From assembly GCF_029407905.1 (NCBI RefSeq), contig NC_073629.1, positions 52,746,801-52,810,800 on the forward strand: 64,000 nt of DNA, written 5' to 3'. The notes under the pieces are model-generated. The model made no database searches, had not been told where the DNA came from, and saw only the letters and a program-made list of their open reading frames with translations. A program made the position numbers and the translations under genes. This stretch comes from Bubalus kerabau. Lineage: Eukaryota > Chordata > Mammalia > Artiodactyla > Bovidae. Of this stretch, positions 10,033-21,934 are shown piece after piece (positions within the stretch are counted from its first letter, which is position 1; each line of letters starts with the position of its first letter).

Positions 10033-11264
10033 TTCAGTTCAGTTCAGTTGCTCAGTTATGTCTGACTCTTTGTGACCCCATGGACTGCAGCACACCAGGC
10101 CTCCCTGTCCATCACAGACTGCTGGAGTTTGCTCAAACTCATGTCCATTGAGTTGGTGATGCCATCCAACCATCTCATCCTCTGTCATCCCCTTCTCCTC
10201 CTGCCTTCAATCTTTCCCAGCATCAGGGTCTTTTCCAATGAGTCAACTCTTCGCATCAGGTGGCCACAGTATTGGAGTTTCAGCTTCAGCATTAGTCCAT
10301 CCAATGAATATTCAGGACTGATTTCCTTTAGAATGGACTAGTTGGATCTCCTTGCAGTCCCAGGGACTCTCAAGAGTCTTCTCCAACACCACAGCTCAAA
10401 AACATCAGTTCTTCAGCACTCAGCTTTCTTTATGGTCCAACTCTCACATCCATACATGACTACTGGAAAAACCCTAGCCTTGACTAGATGGACCTTTGTT
10501 GGCAAAGTAATGTCTCTGCTTCTTAATATGCTGTCTAGGTTGGTCATAGCTTTTCTTCCAAAGAACAAGCATCTTTCAATTTCATGGCTGCAGTCACCAT
10601 CTGCAGTGACTTTAGAGCCCCCCCAAAATAGTCTGTCACTGTTTCCCCATCTATTTGCCATGAAGTGATGGGACCAAATGTCATGATCTTAGCTTTCTGA
10701 ATGTTGAATTTTAAGCCAACTTTTTCACTCTCCTCTTTCACTTTCATTAAGAGGCTCTTTAGTTCTTCTTTGCTTTCTGCCATAAGGGTGGTGTCATCTG
10801 CATATCTGAGGTTATTGATATTTCTCCCAGCAATCTTGATTCCAGCTAGTGCTTCATCCAGCCCAGTGTTTCTCATGATGTACTCTGCATAGAAGTTAAA
10901 TAAGCAGGGTGACAATATACAGCGTTGACATACTCCTTTCCCAATTTGGAACCAGTCTGTTGTTCCATGTCCATTTTAACTGTTGCTTCTTGACCAGCAT
11001 ACAGATTTCTCAGGAGGCAGGTAAGGTGGTCTGGTATTCCCATCTCTTTCAGAATTTTCCACAGTTTGCTGTGATCCACACAGTCAAAGGCTTTGGCATA
11101 GTCAATAAAGCAGAAGTAGATGTTTTTCTGGAACTCTCTTGCTTTTTCGATGATCCAGCAGATGTTGGCAATTTGATCTCTGGTTCCTCTGCCTTTTCTA
11201 AATCCAGCTTGAACATCTGGAAATTCACAGTTCATGTACTGTTGAAGCCTGGCTTGGAGAATTT
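10033..11264 (-). mobile_element. BovB LINE, 5'-truncated
   Basis: This runs from the TTCAG tail through the BovB ORF end and RT core, and stops at GCTTGGAGAATTTT. YADD is at 10793-10804 and motif A (FIDYAKAFD) lies near 11090-11115. Frames at 10413-10661, 10544-10915 and 10873-11334 (minus) are successive pieces broken by frameshifts. The endonuclease is missing, so the copy is dead. It inserted at the edge of the old L1. Confidence 0.93.
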
Positions 11265-11384
11265 TACAGTAAGGTAGTAAATTCCTGCCCCTCCCCCCAA
11301 AGACTAAAATACATTTAAATGGAAGTATAGGCACAGTTCACTCTGAAACTTTAAGCACAATGATAAACTGTAACTCTCATAAGT

Positions 11385-11742
11385 TATATTGGAACATCAA
11401 TGATCTTGGGCCAAATCTAGCTTGCTGCCTGTTTTTTGTACACATAGCAAGCTAAAATGAATTTCACATTTGAAAATTATTAAAAAAATTTTTTTTAAAG
11501 ACTACTATTTTGTGACATAAGAAAGTTATACAAAAACCAAATTTCAATGCCATAAAGTTCTTTGGGCCATGGCCATGCTCATTTGTTTATGTAATGTCCG
11601 TGGCTGTTTTTGCTCTACAATGGCAGGGTTGAATATTTGCCACAAAGATGTGTGGCCCACAAAGTCTAAAATATTTACTATCTGGCTCTTTATGGAAAAT
11701 GTTTGTCAACTTCTGGAGCATCACAAAAGAAGCTTGCATTTT
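11385..11742 (-). mobile_element. hAT-type non-autonomous DNA transposon relic
   Basis: GGCCAAATCTAGCTTGCTGC at the left, ATGGCCATGCTCATTTG in the middle, and AAGTCTAAAATATTTACTAT with CTGGCTCTTTATGG near the right end form a familiar hAT-Charlie MITE layout. I did not assign the exact family. Confidence 0.65.
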
Positions 11743-12338
11743 GGCATGAACTTACAAATTAAACAAATGCCACTAAAGCATGCAGAGGAAATTTTTACCA
11801 TACAGTAAGTCAACTATTTAATATGGAAAAAGAAAAGACACTCTAGTATTTATTGATTAAAATAGTTAAGAATTGTGATTAATACTTTCTAATTGTAGTT
11901 TCTTTTCCTTGATAAGAGTGTCCCTAATCACCCTCTCCATGTTAAAAAAAAAAAAATAGAGAAGGCAGAGTGGAAAAAATATTGCATAAATCCATATCTG
12001 GAAGTCTTTGCTAACAATGTGACTCTGGATGGACAAAAACTTTGGTATTTAATTCTGATATGAGGAGAGAGTAGCTAGCAAATACTCAGCGCCTTTTTGA
12101 AGTGAAGGCAAAGATCCACTGAACCTTTCCTTCCTGACTTGTATAGCTAGTGATGGGTTGTGATAAAGCCATAAAATTATTTCAGCGTTCTCAATAGCAA
12201 TGATTCTAATCTTTCTTAACAGTTTAAGTCACACTTATGTTGTTACTAACGTTCTAATACATTCTTTCTCTCTATCCATGTGAAAAAGAGAGAGTAGCAT
12301 GTGTCTTAAAATTTGGAGCAAATTACAAGTTATGCTCA
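11743..12338. other. No recognised feature
   Basis: AT-rich, with an A-run at about 11943-11955. No gene was recognised. Confidence 0.35.
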
Positions 12339-12550
12339 GCTTCCCAGGTGGCACTAGTGGTAAAGAACCTGCCTGCCAATGTAAGAGATAAGGGTTCGAA
12401 CCCTGGGTTGGGAAGATCCCCTGGGTGAGGGCATGGCAACCGACTCCCGTATTCCTGCCTGGAGAATCCCATGGACAGAGGAGCCTGGTGGGCTACAGTC
12501 CATAGGGTTGCAAAGAGTCAGACACAACAAACGATTTAGCAACAGCAGCA
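12339..12550 (+). mobile_element. Bov-tA SINE
   Basis: GCTTCCCAGGTGGCACTAGT head, GGTTCGAACCCTGGGTTGGG B-box region, Bov tail, and an AACAGCAGCA end. AAGTTA occurs just outside both edges as a short target duplication. Confidence 0.92.
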
Positions 12551-13983
12551 TAAGTTACACCATAAATTTTTTTGGAGAATTTTTATAGCACCTCTTTAGA
12601 AACCTGAAACTTCCTCAAAAAAGGGTAACTCTAATCTCAGAATATGTTGGAGGGATCTAAAGAGGATCCCTTACCTACTAGCCATCCTTGGATGGAGTAA
12701 GCTATCAACTTTAAGAAGGTATAGCCACCATCTCCTCAAGCCATCAAGCAGCTAAGAAAGTGGCTGAGAGTGGCAATCAAAATATAACGGAGAAAGGAAA
12801 AAGAGACCCAGAAGTGAAAATGCTCAGTACCTCCTCTCATGTGACATACACATAAAGCATAATAGCAGTCTTACCAAAAATGATAACTTTTTAAAGATTC
12901 TGTTTTTCGATTCTATAAGACAGACAATTGATTATACAAACACTCATCGTCAGAAATCACATCTCCTTAATCTGTGCTCAGCTCTGGGATCTCAATAATT
13001 CTGGTCAGATGAAGCACATCTGGAACTTGTCAAAGCAAGTTAACTTTACAGGATAGTTCCTTGTAGCAAGACCCCTGGCCAATGCATTCTTTCCACCACA
13101 TTTCCACTGCAGTTTACCCATGGATGGTCATCATGAATATTAAAAATGAAGGATAGGTTCCTGTAACTTTACACTTTGCTTGAACAAAGTGAACACTTTA
13201 TTATAAAATTGGTTTAACAGCCAGCACCTCAAATTTTCCTGTCTTTTTTCTTATTTTTTTAAGTTAATCTTGAGTAGGCAGTTGTAGAAACTAATGCATT
13301 CATGGAATATGCCCACTTCTCTCTGCTATGCTTTTTTGTGGTCATCAGTTTACATTCTCTCTTTTTAAACATCAATTAGGAAGTCCTATGACAAAATTAA
13401 GAAAAGAACTAACCGCTCCTCTTAAGGCACTTGAAAAGCACTGGATTCCGTTAGCACCCAGGATTTTTGCATTAAGCAGCTTAGTCCCAACACTGATAAT
13501 AATAACTCTTCAAACACTCCAGATATTAATTTATGGAAAATAACAATGGCTAAAACCTAGACATACAAGACGGTGTCTTTGTGTGGGTTCCCCTTAAGGC
13601 CAGTAATATTTATTAAACTGTGTGATTCCAGGGAACAGGCAGAAAAGATAGGAAGGAGGAGAAGCCAAGACAAGGATGTGTTAAGGGTCTGGCCACCCCT
13701 GTGGATGATCTTGCAGAATTCTCTGAGTGGGCTTGTGAAATGTGCTGTGGAAATTTTCACCCAGATTTAAGAGAAGCCTTAAGTATTTATCCACTGTTTT
13801 CTGTTCCCCATTGTTTTCTGTTCTCCCTCTTCCCTTGCAGGTTGCACATGCCAGAGTGGTCACAAGCAATCTGCTTAAACTTTTCTCTGGTGAAAGACAT
13901 GATCTTTATTTTACTGGTCAACAAATAAATCTGCCCTCTTCTCCAGAGAGAAATACTATTTCAGTCCTCCAAAGCTTTGCTTT
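12551..13983. other. Low-repeat stretch, no confirmed gene
   Basis: This is one of the few stretches over 1 kb without a repeat I recognise. Frames at 13328-13543 and 13742-13987 lack known domains. A pyrimidine-rich run ending TTCCCTTGCAG at about 13830-13841 looks like a splice acceptor, followed by 48 open codons to TGA at 13985-13987. No matching donor or partner exon is identifiable, so I do not call an exon. Confidence 0.35.
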
Positions 13984-14191
13984 GTGAAGTGAAAATGTTA
14001 GTTTCTCAGTCATGTTTGATTCTTGGTGACCTCACGGACTGTAGCCCACCAGGCTCCTCTGTCCATGGGATTCTCCAGGCAAGAATACTGGAGTGGGTAG
14101 CCATTCTCTTCTCCAGGGGATCTTCCCTACCCAGGGATCGAACTTGGGTATCCTGCATTGTAGGTGAATTATTGACCATCTGCCACCAGGG
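13984..14191 (-). mobile_element. Bov-tA SINE
   Basis: Antisense Bov tail (GTTTCTCAGTCATGTTTGAT, then GTAGCCCACCAGGCTCC) continues into the tRNA-like head GGGATCGAACTTGGGTATCC and CCATCTGCCACCAGGGA. Confidence 0.9.
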
Positions 14192-14626
14192 ATAGATATC
14201 CTTAAAAACTCTACAGTTTTAACTATCAGTGATTCTATCAAAGGATGTGCAAAAAAATGAATAGAAATAGAAAATTATCTTCTGACACGTGTGAGAGGTG
14301 TTCAATACAAATGCAGTTTAACAGGTTTAAGTAACAGAAATGTTGAGAGTCTTCTGAGACTGGTCACCTAGTGACCAGTGATCTCTTAAATGAGATCATC
14401 TCTGATAAACCTCTTGTTCCTGGGTTGGGAAAATTCACATAGTGAGTTGAGCTAAACTATGAAAAAACTTAGAAGTTGTATGGGTCTCCTTTGACCCTTA
14501 CCCATTCCCACCCATTATTGTCATGACCAGTAACTACATGTACTTATGTCATATTGACAACTTGTTCCATGCATACTGTATAAAACTGAGCTTATGTAAA
14601 TTTATATTTCACACCGAGGTGGCAAA
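14192..14626. other. No recognised feature
   Basis: Nothing recognisable. Confidence 0.35.
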
Positions 14627-14638
14627 TCTTCATTGTTT

Positions 14639-15009
14639 CAGTTCAGTTCAGTTCAGTCGCTCAGTCATGTCCAACTCTTTGGGACCCCATGAATCGCAGC
14701 ACGCCAGGCCTCCCTGTCCATCACCAACTCCCAGAGTTCACTCAGACTCACTTCCATCGAGTCAATGATGCAATCCAGCCATCTCATACTCTGTTGTCCC
14801 CTTCTCCTCCTGCCCCCAATCCCTCCCAGCATCAGAGTCTTCTCCAATGAGTCAACTCTTCCCATAAGGTGGCCAAAGTACTGGAGTTTCAGCTTTAGCA
14901 TCATTCCTTCCAAAGAAATCCCAGGGTTGATCTCCTTCAGAATGGATCTCCTTGCAGTCCAAGGGACTCTCAAGAGTCTTCTCCAACACCACAGTTTAAA
15001 AGCATCAAT
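14639..15009 (-). mobile_element. BovB LINE 3' fragment, GGIG subtype
   Basis: A 371-bp 5'-truncated copy flanked by TCTTCATTGTTT at 14627-14638 and 15010-15021. The antisense reading has SLEGMMLKLKLQYFGHLM and LMLGGIGGRRRRG, where other copies here have LMLGKIEGRRR. It therefore belongs to a different BovB subgroup from, for example, the 27.5-kb copy. Confidence 0.92.
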
Positions 15010-15021
15010 TCTTCATTGTTT

Positions 15022-15514
15022 AAGTAGCAGTAAAGAGCCTAAGGTATGAAAATTTTAGTAGCATTACATTATTGATGGTTAAAGTATTTGAATAATCTAT
15101 TTTATACAATTTAAAAGCTGTAATTTTCCTTCTAGAGTAACTTGGACAGGAATTATATTTATTTTTAAATCACTATCACTTAGCACAATATCTGGCACAT
15201 ATGAATAATTAAATGAATAAATGAAAAACTAAGGTCACCTAAAAGAAAAGATAGAAGATTGGAAAGAAACATAAGAACCAATATTGAAGTACAGCACTGC
15301 TTGACATATTTAACAGAGTATTTCATTTTATCTCTACTTTAACATTCTTGCCTGTTCAATTATCAAGCAGGTGGAAAATATTTATGGACACTTTAATGGT
15401 GAGACTACTTCACACGTTTATGATTTAAAAAAAAAAACCAAAAACCTTGATTTTTTTTTTCTTTTTTTTTTCAGTGTAACTTTCTCTTTTGATAACCATA
15501 ATGTATTTGACAGG
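15022..15514. other. AT-rich spacer with poly-A and poly-T
   Basis: It contains an A-run near 15427-15438 and T-rich tracts at about 15451-15472. No gene is seen. Confidence 0.4.
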
Positions 15515-15522
15515 TAGCATGG

Positions 15523-15738
15523 GCTTCCCAGGTGGCGCTAGTGGTAAAGACCCCACCTGCCAATGCAGGAGACATAAGAGATGTGGGTTCAATCCCTGGG
15601 TTAGGAAGGTCCCCTGGAGGAGGGCATGGCAACCTATTCCAGTATTCTTGCCTAGAGAATCCCATGGACAGAGGAGCCTGGCAGGCTACAGTCTGTGGGG
15701 TTTCAAAGAGTTAGACATGACTAAAGAGAGTTAGCGTT
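15523..15738 (+). mobile_element. Bov-tA SINE with target duplication
   Basis: GCTTCCCAGGTGGCGCTAGT head, GTGGGTTCAATCCCTGGGTT, then the Bov tail. TAGCATGG is duplicated at 15515-15522 and 15739-15746. Confidence 0.93.
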
Positions 15739-15749
15739 TAGCATGGTAC

Positions 15750-16070
15750 AATAGTGTATGAGCTTCATGATCAGATGAAGTTAGATTTAATCTCACCTCA
15801 TTATTCACTCGGAGAAGGCAATGGCACCCCACTCCAGTACTCTTGCCTGGAAAATCCCATGGATGGAGGAGCCTGGTAGGCTGCAGTCCATGGGGTCGCT
15901 AAGAGTCGGACACAACTGAGCATTATTCACTAGCTCTGTAACTATGGATAAGTTACTTCATCTAAAAATAAGCATTGACTGTAATACTACCTGAGTGTGT
16001 TCTTCTGAGGACTAAACAACACAATGTGTTGGAAGCTCCTATAGGAGTGCTAGCATTCAGTAGTTGCTAG
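15750..16070 (+). mobile_element. MIR SINE split by Bov-A
   Basis: The left part (about 15750-15809) and the right part from CTAGCTCTGTAACTATGGAT to TGCTAGCATTCAGTAGTTGC together give a MIR. It is cut by a Bov-A SINE at 15810-15920. Confidence 0.7.
15810..15920 (+). mobile_element. Bov-A monomer (BOV-A2 half)
   Basis: GGAGAAGGCAATGGCACCCC through AGTCGGACACAACTGAG is one BOV-A2 monomer. It is flanked by CATTATTCACT at 15799-15809 and 15921-15931. Confidence 0.93.
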
Positions 16071-16072
16071 TT

Positions 16073-16502
16073 CTTGTATCAGTTCCTTTGGCTGCTGTAA
16101 TCAACAGAAATTATTCTCTTGCAGTTTTGGAGGCCAGACATCTGAAATTAAGGTGTCAGCAGAGCTGCCCTCTCTCTGAAGGCTCTAGACAGGGTCTTTC
16201 TCGCCTGGTGCAACTTCTGGGGGCTCAGGTATTCCTTGGTTTGTGGCAGCATAATTCCAATCTCTCCAGGCATCTTTACATGGCCTTGTTTTCTCTCCCT
16301 GTTTTTCCTTATATGTCTCATACAAGGCCACTTGTAAATGGATTAAAGCCCTACCCAGGTTATCCAGAATGATCTCATCTTGAGATCCTTGGCTTAATTA
16401 CATCTACAAAGACCCTTTTACTCCCCAGTAAGGTCACATTCACAGATGGGAGACATTTGGAGTTGGACAAATCTTTTGGGGGCACTATTCAACCCATTAT
16501 AG
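16073..16502 (-). mobile_element. Ancient MLT/ERVL-type LTR, antisense
   Basis: The antisense pattern GCAGTTTTGGAGGCCAGACA, AAGGTGTCAGCAGAGCTGCC, GGCTTAATTACATCTACAAA, AAGGTCACATTCACAGATG, then ACTATTCAACCCATTATA matches an old mammalian LTR family of the MLT/ERVL kind. The subfamily is not assigned and no internal genes are present. Confidence 0.7.
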
Positions 16503-16784
16503 TTACTTTCCCATTTTCCCTTCCTTCCTTAAATGTACACAGCATTTATCATAACTTAAATCGGAGTATGTCAAAAAGGATATTAGCAAATTATACCTGA
16601 TTGAGTGGGAGCTGAAGTGTCAGCAACAGAAAATGAACAAAGCAGTCAAGTAATTAAAAACAACTTCTTATGACTGATGAAAAGAGGTTTTATGTGGATA
16701 GTGACATTGAGAGGGGAAGCAGGTAGTATGAAAAAGAAGAAAACTAACCATGCCTATTTTAAAAAAATTATATATCTCTTTGTC
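16503..16784. other. No recognised feature
   Basis: Nothing recognisable. Confidence 0.35.
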
Positions 16785-16967
16785 TGTGCCGTGTTTTAGT
16801 TATGGCACATGGACTCTCCAGCTCTGGAGTCCAAGTTCAGTACTTGCAGTACGAAAATTTAGTCACTTCGCAGCATGTGGGATCCTAGCTCCCAAATCAG
16901 GAATGGAAACCAAGTTCCCTGCATTGCAAGACAGACTTGTAATCCCTAGATCACTAGGGAAGTCCCC
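16785..16967 (-). mobile_element. CHR-type SINE
   Basis: GCATGTGGGATCCTAGCTCC, then GTTCCCTGCATTGCAAGACA, then CTAGATCACTAGGGAAGTCC is the antisense CHR head region, with some divergence. Confidence 0.75.
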
Positions 16968-16984
16968 CAACTTTGCTTATTATG

Positions 16985-17656
16985 AACCAGGCACTGTGTT
17001 GTTGTTGTTGTTTTCACATTAAATTTTTTAGTGCAATATTTCAATAATCCTGTTGGGCAGGTAGTAAACCAGGTTTTTATTTTTTTTTCAAACAGTGTGA
17101 TGGTTAATCTTATGTGTCAACTTGACTGGGCTAAGAGATGACCAGAGAGCTGGTAAAACATTTTTTGGGGGGATCGGTGTGTCTGAGAAGGTGTTTCCAG
17201 ATTAGCATTTGAGTCAGTAGAGTGAGTAAAGATTGCCCTTACCAGTTCTGGAGGGTATGATCCAATCCATTGAACAAAAAGAGAGTAGGACAAGGACTTT
17301 CTCTTGTCCTTACACATGCGTGTTCCTAATCTCAGGCTTTCTGACTCAGATCAGGACTTCCACCATCACCCCTCCTCCCCTACCTCCCACTCCCAGATTC
17401 TCAAGCCTTCAGACTTGGAATGAATTTCACCACCTGTTTTCCCAGCTTGTAGACGGCAGACTGTGGGACTTTTGGCTTCCATAACTACATGAGCCAATTC
17501 CTGTAATAAATCCCCCCTCTCTTTCATTCTTTGTCTCCTATCAGTTCTATTTCTCTGGAGAACCCTGGCTAAAACACACAAATTTACAAAAGTTCAGTTC
17601 AGAGAGGTTATGTGTCTTGCCAAGTTCATATAGCTTTCAAGAACAGTGCTAGAACT
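16985..17656 (-). mobile_element. MIR SINE split by an LTR
   Basis: The left half (ACCAGGCACTGTG to CAGGTAGTAAACC, to about 17090) and the right half (CAGAGAGGTTATGTGTCTTG with CCAAGTTCATATAGCT, 17590-17656) are one antisense MIR. The LTR at 17097-17580 interrupts it. Confidence 0.7.
17097..17580 (+). mobile_element. ERVL-type solo LTR
   Basis: It starts TGATGGTTAATCTTATGTGT, contains CATTTGAGTCAGTAGAGTGA and ATGAGCCAATTCCTGTAATA, and ends TCTCTGGAGAACCCTGGCTA. This is a recognisable old mammalian LTR layout. It sits inside a MIR and has no internal sequence. The exact family is not assigned. Confidence 0.75.
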
Positions 17657-17681
17657 AAAAAAAAAAAAAAAAAAAAAAAAA
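17657..17681 (+). repeat. Poly-A run
   Basis: About 25 consecutive A residues directly follow the split MIR. This may be the tail of a degraded retroposon. Confidence 0.85.
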
Positions 17682-18124
17682 TTGTACCTCCATTAGCACA
17701 GATTTAATTAAGTATAATCTTTGGTTTGTGGACATGCTGCTATCACTGGGCCTTGCATCATCTATTATTTATTTATTTATTTTTAATAGTATAATGAATA
17801 CCTACAAACCTAAGAACTAGAACATTAACAAATTTATATCTGCTTATGTATTCCCTCTCTAGTTCACTCCCCCAAATTCCAAGAGTTTGCTCTTTTCATT
17901 ACATGATAATATCTGACATATTGAAGGAAGTGAGAAAAGCCTTGGTTTGGAATTAGAAAACCCATGTTTACATCTCAAGTCAACCATGCAGGAGGGGTGG
18001 CTACATGTCAACACTTATCTGTGTCTGTTCCTTTCAACCTGCTTCAAGAATTAAAGACAAATTATCTGCAGGCTCAGACTCCTTCCCCATCAGTCAACTG
18101 AGAGCCCATCTCGGTAGCATATTT
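17682..18124. other. AT-rich spacer, possible L1 trace
   Basis: ATAGTATAATGAATACCTAC followed by AGAACTAGAACATTAACAAA weakly resembles an antisense L1 3' UTR. No gene is seen. Confidence 0.3.
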
Positions 18125-19010
18125 AATAATCACAGCACTGTTTATAATAGCCAAGACATGGAAACAACCTAGATGTCCATCAGCAGATAAGGTAAGAAAG
18201 CTGTGGTACATATACACAATGGAATATTACTTAGCCATTAAAAAGAATACATTTGAATCAGTTCTAATGAGGTGGATGAAACTGGAGCCTATTATACAGA
18301 GTGAAGTAAGCCAGAAAGAAAAACACCAATACAGTATGCTCTGCTAAGTCACTTCAGTTGTGTCCGACTCTGTGCGACCCCGCAGACGGCAGCCCACCAG
18401 GCTCCCCCGTCCCTGGGATTCTCCAGGCAAGAACACTGGAGTGGGTTGCCATTTCCTTCTCCAATGCATGAAAGTGAAAAAGTGAAAGTGAAGTCGCTCA
18501 GTCATGTCCGACTCTTAGCGACCCCATGGACTGCAGCCTACCAGGCTCCTCCATCCATGGGATTTTCCAGCCAAGAGTAGTGGAGTGGGGTGCCATTGCC
18601 TTCTCCGCCAATACAGTATACTAACGCATATATATGGAATTTAGAAAGATGGTAATGATAACCCTGTATGCAAGACAGCAAAAGAGACACAGATGTATAG
18701 AACAGTCTTTTGGACTCTGTGGGAGAGGGAGAGGGTGAGATGATTTGGGAGAATGGCATTGAAACATGTATATTATCATATGTGAAACAGATCGCCAGTC
18801 CATGTTTTATGCATGATACAGGGTGCTCGGGGCTGGTGCACTGGGATGACCCAGAGGGATGGGATGAGGAGGGAGGTGGGAGGGGGCTTCAGGATGGGGA
18901 ACACATGTACACCCATGGCAGATTCATGTCAATGTATGGCAAAACCAATACAATATTGTAAAGTAATTAGCCTCCAAAAAATGAATAAATAAATACATTT
19001 AAAAAAAAAG
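18125..19010 (+). mobile_element. Artiodactyl L1 3' end carrying BOV-A2
   Basis: In sense orientation the end of L1 ORF2 (AGACATGGAAACAACCTAGA, TGGAATATTACTTAGCCATT) is followed by the L1_BT-type 3' UTR (CAGGATGGGGAACACATGTA, CAAAACCAATACAATATTGT) and an A-rich tail. It is 5'-truncated and interrupted by BOV-A2 at 18338-18607. Confidence 0.93.
18338..18607 (-). mobile_element. BOV-A2 SINE, full dimer
   Basis: The two antisense Bov-A monomers are joined by the GAAAGTGAAAAAGTGAAAGT linker. The copy is flanked by a perfect duplication, CCAATACAGTAT, at 18326-18337 and 18608-18619. It is young, inside the L1. Confidence 0.96.
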
Positions 19011-19931
19011 GAATTCAGTTCATTGCCAATTAAGCATGTCAGAAAGACATCAACTGTGTGAAACACAGAACTCAAGACTTCTGAAGCAATGCACAGAAAA
19101 GTATGCCTAATTCTGAGGTATTATCAAAGTTTCTGAAATAGGATTCCACCAATGTTATGTTCAATCACTAAAGTTTTAGTGAATTTCATTTTCAAGGAAT
19201 TTAAATAAACATTATGTTGTGATTTAATATAAACTGCTTAAAATATTTTCCTAATTTTGTTTAAAAATAAGTAATTATATAACCCTAGTGGCAGAAAGAA
19301 TACTTTACATCTATATAGCTTCTTTTTTGAAAACAAAAACAAACCCCTTTTGAATGCTAACATATTGGTTAGAGTTCTATGTCAGCCTGTAGGAACAAAA
19401 TAATTAATATTAAAGAGTAGGGCATAGAAAATAAAGGAACTCTATGATGCCCATGGATCAATGTTCTAGAATTCATTTTTGTAGTAACATACATCTATTG
19501 AATATAGTCTTGGAATGAAGAGTAAAAAAGATAGACGGGCCCTTCATTCTTTCTTTATCCTAAGTACAAGATTTTACATAGGAAAATTCAACATAGGCTT
19601 TTGTTTTTCTTGAGAAAGAATATTTAAGCATAAGTTATATATGTGTTAGTAATTTAAATTCAAGCTTCATTAATGTTCAGATTTTTACCACAAAAATGTG
19701 GTAATAATTTTACTACAAAAAAAGTGGTAACCATATGCCTTAAAGTATATGGTCATTTTGTTACAGCTAAGATGACTATATACTTGATCCAAAATTGTTT
19801 AAGCTAGGATAATTTTGAGAGTGAAGAGGGGGAATCATTAATAATTATGATGGGACAACAGACATAAACTGGCATTGTTCCTGGAAAACTGGAACAGATG
19901 ATCACTCTAGTTATAGCTTGCTTAAACCACT
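19011..19931. other. AT-rich low-repeat DNA
   Basis: No gene or clear repeat. A small palindrome, TACCACAAAAATGTGGTA, lies at 19686-19703. Confidence 0.4.
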
Positions 19932-20137
19932 ACTTCCTGGTGGCTCAGATGGTAAAGCGCCCGTCTACAGTGCGGGAGACCTGGGTTCGGCCCCTGGGTC
20001 GGGAAGATCCGCTGGAGAAGGAAATGGCAATCCACTCCGGTACTATTGCCTGGAAAATCCCATGGACAGAGGAGCCTGGTAGGCTATAGTCCATGGGGTC
20101 GCAAAGAGTCAGACACGACTGAGCACTTTCACTTTCA
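19932..20137 (+). mobile_element. Bov-tA SINE
   Basis: CTTCCTGGTGGCTCAGATGG head, GGGTTCGGCCCCTGGGTCGG, and a well-kept tail ending ACGACTGAGCACTTTCAC. It is fairly young. Confidence 0.94.
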
Positions 20138-20580
20138 GTATTCTCAAAGTACATAATTTTAACATGTTTCACTGGTCCCCCAAAACTCTTTAAAACTATG
20201 AATAACTTTGTTTCCATTTTTATAATCTTCAATTAACCTCTAACATATATATACAGCACCAATACTTGAGAAAAAAATTTGTTCATTCATTAAGTTCCAT
20301 TAACTAAAGCAGTTAATACATAGCTTTGTGGCTGGTCAACACCAAATCAGATCCTCTACTAAAGCACTTGAAGTGGAGGGAGATTGGTAAATAAATATAT
20401 TCTCTGGGATGGATTTTTATGAAATGAATGATCATATTAATTATAATACATTTTAGAATAAATTTTAAGGCATAGTAAATAATATTTATGTTTTATTGAA
20501 ATCAGTCCTATGGACTAAGAATATGTGTGTGAATTGAGAGTTTTAAACTACAAGATGTATGTAGTATACTCTAATCCTAT
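20138..20580. other. No recognised feature
   Basis: AT-rich, no gene. Confidence 0.35.
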
Positions 20581-21052
20581 GCTGTCCAAAATAGTAGCCA
20601 CAAATAGCTATTGAGTACTCAAAATGTGGCTCAGCTGTAAAGAATCCACCCACAATGCAGGAGACCTGGGTTCAGTTCCTGGGTTGGGAAGATCCCCTGG
20701 AAAGGGAAAGGCTACCCACTCCAGTATTCTGGCCTGGAGAATTCCATGAACTGTATAGGGTCGCAAAGTGTCAGACACAACTGAGCAACTTTCACTCCCT
20801 CAAAATATGGCTAGTTTGAACTGAAGATGTTCCATAAGGATAAACTACATACTTATTTTTAAAACTTGGTATAAAAATGCAAAAAATCTCATTTTTTATA
20901 TTGGTACATGCTTATACATTTTTATATATTCGATTAAAATAGATTATTAAAATAAAATTCACTTATTTACTTTTTAAATGTGGCTGCTAGAACATTTAAA
21001 ATTGTATGTGTGGCTCATGTTACATCTGCATCAGATTGTTCTGGTCTAATCT
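20581..21052 (+). mobile_element. hAT-like MITE split by Bov-tA
   Basis: The ends GCTGTCCAAAATAGTAGCCA and the mirrored TAAATGTGGCTGCTAGAACA with AGATTGTTCTGG form a GTGGCTA-rich mammalian MITE. The Bov-tA at 20631-20798 splits it. The family is not assigned. Confidence 0.6.
20631..20798 (+). mobile_element. Bov-tA SINE with long target duplication
   Basis: A tRNA-like head and Bov tail are bracketed by CTCAAAATGTGGCT (from 20618) and CTCAAAATATGGCT (20799-20812), differing at one base. The first duplicate merges with the SINE head (GGCTCAG). Confidence 0.9.
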
Positions 21053-21930
21053 GTTTCAAAACATGGAACTGAAGATGGAATATAAAACAATATGGACACA
21101 AGTGACCACATAAGACAAATGAACCAATTCTTAGTGATCTTAACATACCATGTGTTTGGCTAATTCTTGTTCAGTCTACCTATGTAGGTTCCTAGAGCCT
21201 GGGAAATCCCATCCTACACTATCCTGATATTTCTGGGTGTACTCAGGGGTTCTCCTAAGATTCTCTTATGAATCTTAATATGTAAGAATTGTCAATCTTA
21301 ATTACCATGTGATTCTTTTCCCCCTTCTACTTCAGCCCCCCTCCCTTTAAGCATCACCATGCCTGGTACCATGGTGGCTATTTCGGTTGATCTTGCCACT
21401 CTGTGACTTCAGAGGAACCCTCGAGGTGCCAAAATATCACCTCATTGTAAATTAGGGAGAATACTGCTCTGAGCCTCTTGTGTTTCAGAGAGAAAGCAGA
21501 GATGTACTACTTGGGCTCAAGTATCTTTTAGAAAGTTTTAAGTGCAGCAGCTTGCTTCATTATTAGTTAACGTGCATGTTCCCTGAAACATTGAGGCAAG
21601 AGTCCATGGAGGGCTAAACTGAGAGAAAATTCTGAGCAAGTAAACATTAACCCTCTAGTTTATTATTCAGGTTCTGCTACTAGGCCAAGGTTGCCTGACA
21701 TCCTTTTCCTTTGTGCAGCAGTTGAAAACTGGTAGGGGTGGAATTCAACCACAGTTGTTTTTTTTTTTTTTAGAAAAAGCGCAAGGTTGCTGCTTGAATG
21801 CTTGAAGGCAGAGCATGCATGCTCTAGTTCACCACAGTTCCCACTAGTTTCCAACATGACAAGTTTTATCCTCCTGCATCACACATCTGCTATCAGGATG
21901 GACCCTGAATTTGCACTCTCTTATAGCCTT
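21053..21930. other. No recognised gene
   Basis: Mixed single-copy DNA with a T-run near 21758-21770. No confident repeat. Confidence 0.35.
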
Positions 21931-21934
21931 GCTA

